Below are positions 54,886-62,952 of a stretch of DNA of 64,000 nucleotides, one piece after another. Position numbers and translations under genes: made by a program. The notes under the pieces are model-generated. The model had not been told where the DNA came from, did not search any database, and saw only the letters and a list, made by a program, of their open reading frames with translations. Origin of the DNA: Shewanella algicola (GTDB lineage: Bacteria > Pseudomonadota > Gammaproteobacteria > Enterobacterales > Shewanellaceae); assembly GCF_014648035.1 (NCBI RefSeq), contig NZ_BMQI01000021.1, positions 1 to 64,000 of the forward strand, in the 5' to 3' direction. Positions within the stretch are counted from its first letter, which is position 1, and each line of letters begins with the position of its first letter.

Positions 54886-57042
54886 TTAACATTTGGGCCA
54901 ATTGATGTCTAAACTGTTGCGATTGCTTTCGGCGCGAATAATCCCTCGATTCAACGCTTGGGTTAGATTCAAATAAAGTGGCGGCATAAAAATAGCCGCG
55001 GGAGCAAAATTAAGGGGCCTTAATGACACATAAGCTGGCTTTTCAGTAATATCCATTGCCGCAGCTAATGCATATTGTAATGTTTCGAAATGCAACTCCG
55101 CACTAATATTAACATCCGGATTACCTAATAAGGGGAGGTTAATATGGCCAATACTGGCTTGATGTATATTTTGTAACTGTGCAAAATTAGGGATGTTACT
55201 TTTTACGTCTTTCAATTGTTCAAGACAAGTTAACAATGCCTCATATATAAAGTCGGCATCGTGTTGTTGATTAAAATAACAGGCAAACACACCTGAGCGT
55301 ATCACAAACACATCGGTGCCTAAGTGTTTGCTTAGTTGTTTCATAAACGAATGTATTAATGTCACTGACTCAGTTAGTCCCAACTGCATATCAATATTAT
55401 TTAATTCGTTAATATTGATTAGAGCCAAGGTTTTTGCTTCAGATTGTTCCATTGTTACCAGTGTTTGGATAAACGCTCGATAGCCAGGTGATTGTGATAA
55501 AGGCTCAAGATGATTAATGATTTGCGAGGCTTGATGTTGTTTGGTTTTGTGTTTTAATTTTCGATATAAAAAGACTGTAATGATTAACATTATGCTAGAA
55601 ATTGCCAATAAAAACAATGTTATCAACCGGTTATGCTTGTTCTTTTCGGATTGTTGCTCTAGTTTGTTGTTAAGTAGTGTTAATTCGAATTTGAGTTTTT
55701 GCTCTGTTAATTCTGAGCGACCATTGTTGGCTTGCTTTTTGTCTTCAATCGACTGAGTTAACGTGATAATGGTTTCTACGCTATCGATTGCCGCGTTAAG
55801 ATCATTAATGTTGCGATAAGCTTTTGACAAATAACCTAAAGCCTCAATTTGAACATCAATAAGGTTTTTCTGCTTAGCTAATTCAATGGCTTTATTGGCA
55901 TGATCGATGGTTTCTGGCCATAATTGTTGATCGGCACTCACTTGAGCAAACAGTAATTCATTATGGACCAAGTAATGATTGGTTTTATGAGCTCTAAAAA
56001 TATCATTGGCCTGCTTTAAGGCACTGATTGCTGCAGGGTAATTTTTGAGTTTTGAATAGACTTCACCTACATTATGAAAATTGAGGCCCACGGCAATATT
56101 GTTACCTACACGCTCATTTACTTGCTGTGAATTTAAGTAGTAATCAATTGCTTTGCTCCACTTTTCTTGAGCGGCATAAATCATCGCAATGACATTTAAA
56201 GTTTCTGCTAGATAGCTTTCATTGCCTAATTCTTGCAATATTTCAGCGGCGTCATGGGCATATTTTAATGCGTCGTCCCATTGCTCTAAATCACGATACG
56301 TTCTTGCTAAATTGATTGATGTTTGTGATTTTAATGAAAGATAATTAAGGCCGTTGGCTAAACGAAATGCTTCGGTGAAATGTAACAACGATTTGCTCAT
56401 GTCACCGCTACGATTATAATATTTACCTAATGCGGCTTCTGATTCTGCGATAAAATAATCGTTGTGAAGTTGATAAGCAATTTCACGATATTGATTTAAA
56501 TGCGATAACGCCGGCGCGGGTTGCAGTAACATCATTTGCAGACTGGCTAGGTGTTCATGCAGGGTGTATTTAAATAAGGTCGCCTCAAGGCTCACGTCGG
56601 AGTTAATTTTATTAAAGGCCTCCATGTATTCAGCCACAACTGATTGGTATTGCTTATCTCTTCTGGCTTTAAATCTTGCTTTGAGCATTATCACCATTGC
56701 TTGCTCAAAGGCCGTTGAATCAATTGAATCAAGTTGTTTTATCAATAATTCTGCATCTTCATATTTGCTAGCAGATTGCAAATTGGTTTCTAAATTCAAG
56801 CGAGCTAACACTTCTAAATTGCGGTGCAATTCTTCAGGTTTGTACCCTAAATCATCTGCGACTTTGGCAAATTCTTGTGGGGTAGCAAACGATAATGGAA
56901 ACTCTGTTATTTTGGCAATTTTGGCGTATAGCTTAGTAGGGTTTTCTCTAAATTCGATTTCTTGTTGTTCAAGATCTTTAGCTATCACGACTTGGCAAAA
57001 AATGAATGGCAATAACAAAAATAAAATAGCGAGTCGTAGCAT
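54886..57042 (-). CDS. TPR periplasmic sensor with transmembrane helix and degenerate GGDEF
   Basis: Protein of 718 residues. Signal peptide 1-21 (FCQVVIA), then tetratricopeptide repeats over about 200-430 (LGKYYNRSGDMSKSLLHFTEAF, NVIAMIYAAQEKWSKAIDYY, NVGEVYSKLKNYPAAISALKQA). A coiled coil 440-470 and one membrane helix 471-494 follow. The cytoplasmic part looks like a GGDEF fold that has lost its active site: LININELNNIDMQLG stands for the D-DHFK-IND strand and RSGVFACYF (582-590) stands where R-GGDEF would be. It is thus a receptor or partner, not a cyclase. The active cyclase next door is the natural candidate partner. Assignment of the C-terminus is by pattern. Confidence 0.8.
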   Translation of the reverse strand: MLRLAILFLLLPFIFCQVVIAKDLEQQEIEFRENPTKLYAKIAKITEFPLSFATPQEFAKVADDLGYKPEELHRNLEVLARLNLETNLQSASKYEDAELLIKQLDSIDSTAFEQAMVIMLKARFKARRDKQYQSVVAEYMEAFNKINSDVSLEATLFKYTLHEHLASLQMMLLQPAPALSHLNQYREIAYQLHNDYFIAESEAALGKYYNRSGDMSKSLLHFTEAFRLANGLNYLSLKSQTSINLARTYRDLEQWDDALKYAHDAAEILQELGNESYLAETLNVIAMIYAAQEKWSKAIDYYLNSQQVNERVGNNIAVGLNFHNVGEVYSKLKNYPAAISALKQANDIFRAHKTNHYLVHNELLFAQVSADQQLWPETIDHANKAIELAKQKNLIDVQIEALGYLSKAYRNINDLNAAIDSVETIITLTQSIEDKKQANNGRSELTEQKLKFELTLLNNKLEQQSEKNKHNRLITLFLLAISSIMLIITVFLYRKLKHKTKQHQASQIINHLEPLSQSPGYRAFIQTLVTMEQSEAKTLALININELNNIDMQLGLTESVTLIHSFMKQLSKHLGTDVFVIRSGVFACYFNQQHDADFIYEALLTCLEQLKDVKSNIPNFAQLQNIHQASIGHINLPLLGNPDVNISAELHFETLQYALAAAMDITEKPAYVSLRPLNFAPAAIFMPPLYLNLTQALNRGIIRAESNRNSLDINWPKC

Positions 57043-57244
57043 AGTCGCAAAAATCCTTAATATTGTTCATAAAACAAGCCCCACTGATATGGATAAAAGT
57101 CTGTGAAATCAATAGGTGTTTAACTACGCATTGGCACTTTTTGTAATCAATCGTAAATGGCCACTTTGTAAATTAGCGTAGATTGTTATAATTGTTCGGA
57201 ATTTAAAATAAAAACAAATAGAATCATACCAGAAGGAACTTAGA

Positions 57245-59077
57245 GTGAAACCCACTTCTCTAGCTATTTTAACCTCAAGCGCGCTTTTTTCGATGTGTTT
57301 TTCTGCCCCCTCATTTGCTGACGTTGATTACCATGTCGATATTAATCAACCTGTGCACCATTTAGCGCAAGTTAGCGTGTCTTTTCCTAATACAACGTCT
57401 TCACAATTAACCGTCAACTTACCCGTGTGGCGTACTGGCCGTTATCAGGTTTTACCGGTTGCGGATGGGGTAAGATTATTTAGCGCAGCAGACAGTAACG
57501 GAAACGCTTTACCTTGGACTCGCACCGCCAGTGGTGAATGGACTATTGATTTAGCCAAACCTACAGCAGTAAACATTACTTATCAGTTACATGCCAATGA
57601 ACTTGCTGACCGCTTACGTCATATTGATGACAGTCATGCCTATTTAGATGCCAGCGGTGTATTGATGTATAGTCCTGAATTTCGTCAACAACCGGTCAAC
57701 GTTGATCTAAGCGTACCTAAAGGTTGGCAAAGTTTTTCTGGTATGGATAAAGGCCCTACACCCCATTCATTTAAAGCGGCTAACTATGATGTATTGGTGG
57801 ATTCACCAATTGAAACTGGCATTAATCAACATTTCAATTTTGAGGCGAATGGCCGTGAGTATGATGTAGTTTTTTGGGGGGAAGGCAATTATGACACTCA
57901 ACAAATTGTCACCGATTTAACTAAAATCAGTGGCCAAGCGTCGATGATTTGGGATGATTATCCGTTTGAACGCTACGTATATATGGTGCATGCAACAAAT
58001 GGTGCACGCGGCGCGACTGAGCACCTTAACTCTACGATTATTCAGTTGCCGCGCTTTAATTTTCGTGAACGTGAAGATTATTTACGCTTTATCAGTACCG
58101 CATCACATGAGTTTATTCATACCTGGAATGTCAAAGCCTACCGGCCAGAAGGGCTCGTGCCGTATGATTATCAGAATGAAAATATGAGTGAGCTGTTGTG
58201 GGTTGCAGAAGGTTCAACCAGTTATTTTCAAAAACAATTGCTGCTCCGTGCAGGCATTATCACAGCCAAAGAGTTCTTTAAAGACTTAAGCCAGAGAGTG
58301 GTGTTAAATCAGCAAAATCCTGGGCGTGATACACAATCTGTAGCAGAAGCCAGTTTAGGGCAATGGAGTAGCACCTGGGGGGATTATGCAGTAAACCACA
58401 GCGTTAATATTTATTCAGAAGGCTATTTAGCCTCGATGGCATTGGATTTTAGTGTGTTGCAAGACAGTGATTTAGCGCATTCATACCGTGATGTACATAA
58501 AGCGTTATACCAGAACTATAAAATTCCGATGGGTTATAACGTTGAAGATATACAAAATATTTTAACAACACTGACCGGTAAAGATTACCAACCCTGGTGG
58601 CAAGAATTTGTTAACCAACCTTTTAGCTTAGACTTCGATCAACTGTTATCTCAAGCCGGTTTAATGACAACTTATGGTGATAACCCTAAAACCAAAGTGG
58701 ATACTGGAATGAGCTTATCTGGCTTACATAACGACTTAATACTGGCAACAGTGGCTAAAAATGGCCCAGCTTGGCAGGCAGGGTTAAGTGCGGGAGATGA
58801 ATTAGTTGCGGTAAATGGATTGAAAGTCACGGCAGACGGTTTTACTAAACGTTTTGATGATTTTACTCCTGGCGATAAGGTTAAATTAACCGTATTTAGT
58901 AATGACAGGTTAAAGGATGTCAATATTCTATTGGCTGAACAACCAAAGGGCACATTGTCGATTACAGCTGTTGAGCAACCGAGTGCAGCGCAAAAAGCCT
59001 TTTTTAAAGCTTGGCTTGGTATTGAGTGGCCGTTTAATGCCGAAGGTAAATGGGTTAAGACCGACGACAAGGCCTAA
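57245..59077 (+). CDS. Exported M61-family aminopeptidase with PDZ domain
   Basis: Protein of 610 residues with a signal peptide (1-25, ending SFA). The M61 zinc metallopeptidase signature is HEFIHTWNVKAYRPEGL, with H288, E289 and H292, and the third ligand E322 in WVAEGSTSYF. The N-terminal beta domain (30-180) carries NLPVWRTGRYQV. A PDZ domain at about 490-580 (LILATVAKNGPAWQAGLSAG) may bind peptide tails. M61 enzymes known as glycyl aminopeptidases remove N-terminal Gly or Ala. Start GTG follows AAGGAA at slightly long spacing. Single gene; a terminator follows. Confidence 0.92.
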   Translation: MKPTSLAILTSSALFSMCFSAPSFADVDYHVDINQPVHHLAQVSVSFPNTTSSQLTVNLPVWRTGRYQVLPVADGVRLFSAADSNGNALPWTRTASGEWTIDLAKPTAVNITYQLHANELADRLRHIDDSHAYLDASGVLMYSPEFRQQPVNVDLSVPKGWQSFSGMDKGPTPHSFKAANYDVLVDSPIETGINQHFNFEANGREYDVVFWGEGNYDTQQIVTDLTKISGQASMIWDDYPFERYVYMVHATNGARGATEHLNSTIIQLPRFNFREREDYLRFISTASHEFIHTWNVKAYRPEGLVPYDYQNENMSELLWVAEGSTSYFQKQLLLRAGIITAKEFFKDLSQRVVLNQQNPGRDTQSVAEASLGQWSSTWGDYAVNHSVNIYSEGYLASMALDFSVLQDSDLAHSYRDVHKALYQNYKIPMGYNVEDIQNILTTLTGKDYQPWWQEFVNQPFSLDFDQLLSQAGLMTTYGDNPKTKVDTGMSLSGLHNDLILATVAKNGPAWQAGLSAGDELVAVNGLKVTADGFTKRFDDFTPGDKVKLTVFSNDRLKDVNILLAEQPKGTLSITAVEQPSAAQKAFFKAWLGIEWPFNAEGKWVKTDDKA

Positions 59078-59096
59078 CTCACTCGGTTTTGATACT

Positions 59097-59127
59097 AAAA
59101 AGCCCTGATGCTTCAGGGCTTTTTTTA
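59097..59127. terminator. Bidirectional terminator
   Basis: AAAAAGCCCTGA pairs with TCAGGGCTTTTT around the loop TGCT, between the M61 gene and the convergent GST gene. Confidence 0.88.
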
Positions 59128-59147
59128 TTTATCAAGATTTAGTTTGA

Positions 59148-59705
59148 TTAAGCGGATGGGGCGGTTTCAATAAAAAATGGCTGTCGCTCAATTGCCGCTA
59201 AAAACAGTTTCATTCTTGGGTAGTTGTCGATATTGATCCGTTGTCGAAAGACTGCCCAACTTAAATAACAGCCTAAGCGTATTTGAACATCATCAAAAGG
59301 ACCATGAAGCGGTAGTTTGAGCTGTTCTAATGCAACTAGAATCGACTCAATTCGCTGCGCCTGTCTTAGCGTATATTCATAGCGCTCGATGCCGACCCCA
59401 TCTCGAGCTAAGAAAAACAGGTTGATTGTGCTATCGAGTGCAGTGTTGATCATGCAATATTGATCAAATTGGCTTGCACTCGCAATAAATGGCACTGCTG
59501 ATTTATTGCGGATGTAACGTAATATGGCACTAGAATCGGTGAGCGTTAACTCGCCATCTTGTAAAAGCGGAACGCGCTTGGTGGGCGACAATGTCGCACT
59601 CGCGGCTTGATCCGTTTCAATAAATTCATAATCAAGTGTCGACTCTAATAATGCAATTCGACAATGACGAACAAAAGGCGAAGTAAAACTGCCGTATAGT
59701 TTCAT
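59148..59705 (-). CDS. Glutathione S-transferase family protein
   Basis: Protein of 185 residues. The thioredoxin-like N-domain reads KLYGSFTSPFVRHCRIALLE, then KRVPLLQDGELTLTDSSAILRYI with the cis-Pro and Glu/Asp-Ser glutathione contacts. The C-domain is helical and slightly shorter than in typical members (about 200). The substrate is unknown. It lies 9 bases after rdgC and is likely cotranscribed. Confidence 0.9.
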   Translation of the reverse strand: MKLYGSFTSPFVRHCRIALLESTLDYEFIETDQAASATLSPTKRVPLLQDGELTLTDSSAILRYIRNKSAVPFIASASQFDQYCMINTALDSTINLFFLARDGVGIERYEYTLRQAQRIESILVALEQLKLPLHGPFDDVQIRLGCYLSWAVFRQRINIDNYPRMKLFLAAIERQPFFIETAPSA

Positions 59706-59714
59706 ATGGTGTCC

Positions 59715-60626
59715 TTATACACTTTGTTCAAGTGGACCAAAGGCCTGGTTAAGCGCATTAATAAACGCCACAAGTTCGCTACCCATTAAAGCGAAATCGG
59801 CATCTAATCGCGCGATAGGATCTTCAGTACCAACCTCATCATTTCCAGCTCTAAACTCTTCTGAAAACTTAATCCGTTTAACGCTGGCATCAGATTGCAT
59901 AACAAATGCAATAGATTGAGCAAAATGTAAGGCTAATTTATGTACTTGTTTGCCCGTAGCAATATGAGCGAGTACTTCATCTTCCTGCAGCACTTGCTGT
60001 TTAAAGCGCACAATACCGCCTTCATCGGATTCAGATTTTAGTTCTGCTTCATCTTGCATTTCAAATGGTGCTGGCGCTTCGCCTGCTTGCAACCATTGCG
60101 TTAGCGTTGCTTCTATCGGCGTAGCAAAGCTCAATGGGATCACCGGTAAACTGCCGATGGCTTTACGTAATAACGCTAATAACTCTTCTGCTTTGGTTGC
60201 ACTTGAGCTGTCAACTAAGATCATTTCCAGTTCAGGCATGATCAATGCGTGAGTTTGGCTGCGGCGTGAAAACGCACGTGGCAACAAGGTGGTGGTGATC
60301 TCGTCTTTAATATTGTCTTTTTCTTTTTTGGTGACTTTACGATTTTCTTGCTCTTCTATTTCGGCCACTTTTTCATCTAACGCTTCTTTTATCACCTGAC
60401 CGGGTAGAATTTTTTCTTCTTTAGTGACACAAATTAAATGACGGTTCTCTGCACTATGGACCAGTGCATTGCCTTTCTTGCCTAATGCGTTTGAAAAGCC
60501 AAACTTACTGATGTCTTGGCTTGAACAAGGGGAGAAGGTGAAATCGGCTAGAGCCGTTTCTAATGTTTCGGTATCAGTCGTAAACGGTTTGTTGAAACGA
60601 TATAGGGTGAGATTTTTAAACCACAT
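59715..60626 (-). CDS. rdgC: Recombination-associated protein RdgC
   Basis: Protein of 303 residues, the same length as E. coli RdgC, a ring-shaped nucleoid-associated protein that binds double-stranded DNA and restrains RecA. Family pattern: [15 protein letters not shown] at the start, [19 protein letters not shown], and the Lys/Glu-rich helix [19 protein letters not shown] lies upstream of the ATG. First gene of the rdgC-GST pair. Confidence 0.96.
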   Translation of the reverse strand: MWFKNLTLYRFNKPFTTDTETLETALADFTFSPCSSQDISKFGFSNALGKKGNALVHSAENRHLICVTKEEKILPGQVIKEALDEKVAEIEEQENRKVTKKEKDNIKDEITTTLLPRAFSRRSQTHALIMPELEMILVDSSSATKAEELLALLRKAIGSLPVIPLSFATPIEATLTQWLQAGEAPAPFEMQDEAELKSESDEGGIVRFKQQVLQEDEVLAHIATGKQVHKLALHFAQSIAFVMQSDASVKRIKFSEEFRAGNDEVGTEDPIARLDADFALMGSELVAFINALNQAFGPLEQSV

Positions 60627-60951
60627 AGAATGCTCTCATTAATTAACAGGAAAAATTCAGATACCGCAGTTTACGGGATAGATGCAAAGCGGTAAACCTA
60701 CAAAAAAATGCCATCAACATCTTGATAAAGACCATTGACCTCAGAATTCATCAAAGTGTCACATTTGGATTGTGTAGCCTTAAACCGTTATCGCAGCTGT
60801 ATTTCAAGCCATGTTAATCACTTGTATTCAGTGAATATCAGTAAATCATTAACTAATGAAATATTTCTGAAACATTCGCAAGGCAGAATGCCGCTCGTTC
60901 CGATACAACACTCCGTAATAACCATGACGATTAATACGTCAAAAGGATGAA
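60627..60951. other. Divergent rdgC/porin promoter region
   Basis: 325 bases. It contains a weak Pho-box-like match (60746-60763) about 190 bases before the porin ATG and AAAGGATGAA as its ribosome-binding site. The frame 60735-60950 is open but has no start signal and no recognisable product, so no gene is called. Confidence 0.45.
60746..60763 (+). promoter_or_regulatory. Weak Pho-box-like site upstream of the porin
   Basis: ATTCATCAAAGTGTCACA matches the Pho-box consensus of two CTGTCAT-type units 11 bases apart at about 13 of 18 positions. The neighbour phoBR makes it worth noting, but the distance is large. Confidence 0.3.
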
Positions 60952-61896
60952 ATGATGAATGCTTTTTGTAAAACTCTTTTAGTCTCTGCAATGGCAGCAA
61001 CGCTTACTTCAAGTGCTTATGCAGCAGAACCTCTAAAAGTTTATGGCAAATTAAATATTACTGCGCAGTCTAATGATGTTTCAGATGAAACCGAAACGAC
61101 TATTGAAAGTAATGCATCACGTTTTGGTGTCACTGGTGAGTTCGAATTAAGCACGTCTTTAGAGGCTTTTTACACCATCGAGTATGAAGTGAATACTAGC
61201 GATGATGATAAAGAAAACTTCTTAGCGCGTAATCAGTTTGTGGGTTTAAAAGGTCATTTTGGTGCGGTTTCTGTCGGTCGTAACGATACCATGCTTAAAG
61301 TATCTCAAGGTAAAGTCGACCAGTTTAATGACCTGTCTGGCGATTTAAAAACCATGTTTAAAGGCGATAACCGCATGGCACAAACCGCAACCTACTACAC
61401 ACCTGAGTTCGGTGATTTTCAAGCGGGTGTGACCTATGTTGCTTCAGGCGATTCAGCTCAAATAGTTGGAGATAACAGCTCAGGTGAAGACGGTGTGAGT
61501 ATGGCTGTTATGTATGGCGATGCTGGACTTAAAACCTCTTCAATTTATGCCGCAATTGCCTATGATTCAAAAGTAAAAGGTTATGATACTGCTCGCGCCA
61601 CTGTGCAAGGTAAAGTAGCAGGATTAGTGCTTGGCGCAATGTACCAACAACAAGAAGCACTTGATAGCGGTGTAAAAGATGATGGCTTCTTATTAAGTAC
61701 GGCTTATGGCATTGATGATGTCACATTAAAAGCGCAGTATTTAGACATGGAAAACAAAGGCGATTCATGGTCTGTGGGTGCAGATTACAAACTCGGTAAG
61801 CCAACGAAGTTATTTGCTTTTTACACTGAAAACACATTTGATTCAAACGACCAAGATGATGCTTATGTTGGGATCGGTATCGAACATAAATTCTAA
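60952..61896 (+). CDS. Outer-membrane porin, probably phosphate-linked
   Basis: Gram-negative trimeric-porin-type barrel of 314 residues. Signal peptide 1-24 (SSAYA), then EPLKVYGKLNITAQS, the common first strand of these porins. The Asp/Glu-rich strands and turns (SVGRNDTMLKVSQGKVDQF) contain the L3-like acidic loop, and the last strand ends VGIGIEHKF. It lies directly upstream of phoB with its own terminator; in Shewanella a porin at this place is usual. A role in phosphate or anion uptake is inferred from position only. Two start ATGs are adjacent; the first fits AAAGGATGAA best. Confidence 0.9.
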   Translation: MMNAFCKTLLVSAMAATLTSSAYAAEPLKVYGKLNITAQSNDVSDETETTIESNASRFGVTGEFELSTSLEAFYTIEYEVNTSDDDKENFLARNQFVGLKGHFGAVSVGRNDTMLKVSQGKVDQFNDLSGDLKTMFKGDNRMAQTATYYTPEFGDFQAGVTYVASGDSAQIVGDNSSGEDGVSMAVMYGDAGLKTSSIYAAIAYDSKVKGYDTARATVQGKVAGLVLGAMYQQQEALDSGVKDDGFLLSTAYGIDDVTLKAQYLDMENKGDSWSVGADYKLGKPTKLFAFYTENTFDSNDQDDAYVGIGIEHKF

Positions 61897-61934
61897 GATT
61901 CGCTTATTTAATTGCGTCAAATCATTACATAATT

Positions 61935-61958
61935 AAAAAAGGGCTTCGGCCCTTTTTT
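61935..61958 (+). terminator. Terminator after the porin
   Basis: AAAAAAGGGC-TTCG-GCCCTTTTTT, a hairpin with an extra-stable tetraloop. Confidence 0.9.
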
Positions 61959-62029
61959 GTTACACTGCTTTAACAGCAATTAAGCTTTTATGACAAAAAC
62001 TGTTTTTTAGTCGCAATATTAGCGTTGAG

Positions 62030-62062
62030 GTCATGAAAGTGTAATAAAAGTGTCTAATAATA
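62030..62062 (+). promoter_or_regulatory. Pho box of three 11-bp units before phoB
   Basis: Three tandem 11-base units GTCATGAAAGT, GTAATAAAAGT and GTCTAATAATA resemble the PhoB half-site GTCATAAAACT. They lie 31-63 bases before the phoB ATG, where they would take the place of a -35 element. They suggest that PhoB activates its own gene. Confidence 0.65.
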
Positions 62063-62093
62063 CCCATGTGGCAAATTAATGTAGAAACTCAAC

Positions 62094-62783
62094 ATGACAG
62101 CTAGGATTTTAATAGTAGAAGATGAATCAGCAATTCGAGAGATGCTGACATTTGTGATGGATCAACATGGTTTTACGACAGCTGCTGCTGAAGATTTCGA
62201 TTCAGCTATTGAGTCGCTTCAAGAACCGTACCCAGATTTAATCTTACTTGATTGGATGTTCCCTGGTGGCAGTGGTATCCAATTGGCAAAACGTTTAAAG
62301 CAAGACGAGTTTACCCGTCAAATCCCCATCATTATGCTTACCGCACGTGGTGAAGAAGAAGATAAAGTTAAAGGCCTAGAAGTGGGTGCTGATGACTATA
62401 TTACAAAACCCTTTTCGCCTAAAGAATTAGTGGCAAGGATAAAAGCTGTGTTGCGCAGAAGTGCCCCCACACGCTTAGAAGAAACTATTGATGTACAGGG
62501 CCTGCAACTTGATCCTGTGAGTCATAGAGTGACAGTCGGTGATGCCGTGCTTGATATGGGACCCACTGAGTTTAGATTATTGCACTTTTTTATGACTCAC
62601 CCTGAGCGTGTGTATAGCCGAGAACAGTTACTTGATAATGTTTGGGGTACTAACGTCTATGTGGAGGATCGCACAGTAGATGTACACATAAGGCGCTTAC
62701 GCAAAGCGGTAGAACAAGGTGGACACGATAGGTTAATTCAAACAGTTCGTGGTGCTGGTTACCGTTTTTCAACCAGAATGTAA
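62094..62783 (+). CDS. phoB: Phosphate-regulon response regulator PhoB
   Basis: OmpR-type response regulator of 229 residues, the length of E. coli PhoB. Receiver domain 3-120 with E9-D10-E11, phospho-acceptor D53 ([11 protein letters not shown], the PhoB-specific form) and K in [10 protein letters not shown]. Winged-helix domain about 130-227 with [20 protein letters not shown] and [14 protein letters not shown]. It activates phosphate-starvation genes when phosphorylated by PhoR, encoded 169 bases downstream. The ribosome-binding site before ATG is weak. Confidence 0.96.
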   Translation: MTARILIVEDESAIREMLTFVMDQHGFTTAAAEDFDSAIESLQEPYPDLILLDWMFPGGSGIQLAKRLKQDEFTRQIPIIMLTARGEEEDKVKGLEVGADDYITKPFSPKELVARIKAVLRRSAPTRLEETIDVQGLQLDPVSHRVTVGDAVLDMGPTEFRLLHFFMTHPERVYSREQLLDNVWGTNVYVEDRTVDVHIRRLRKAVEQGGHDRLIQTVRGAGYRFSTRM

Positions 62784-62801
62784 TGCGTTTGGGCAACCAT
62801 G

Positions 62802-62827
62802 AAGCTCTGTTTGTATAAACAGAGCTT
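62802..62827 (+). other. Hairpin between phoB and phoR
   Basis: AAGCTCTGTTT pairs with AAACAGAGCTT around GTAT, 18 bases after the phoB stop. The following T-run is broken (TGCTCATTGTTTGTTG), so it is at most a partial terminator that could set phoR below phoB. Confidence 0.55.
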
Positions 62828-62952
62828 TGCTCATTGTTTGTTGCCTAGCCACAATAGTTAAATTAGGCTATCTTGTGGTTCCTCGTTATTCCTAATAATC
62901 AGTAACGACACTTAAGGTGTTGGCTGCGTTACCTTTCGCAATTAGGTTGCTT

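Noticed and set aside
60735-60950. 71-codon frame upstream of the porin
   Set aside because: No ribosome-binding site, and it overlaps the porin's regulatory region up to its ribosome-binding site.
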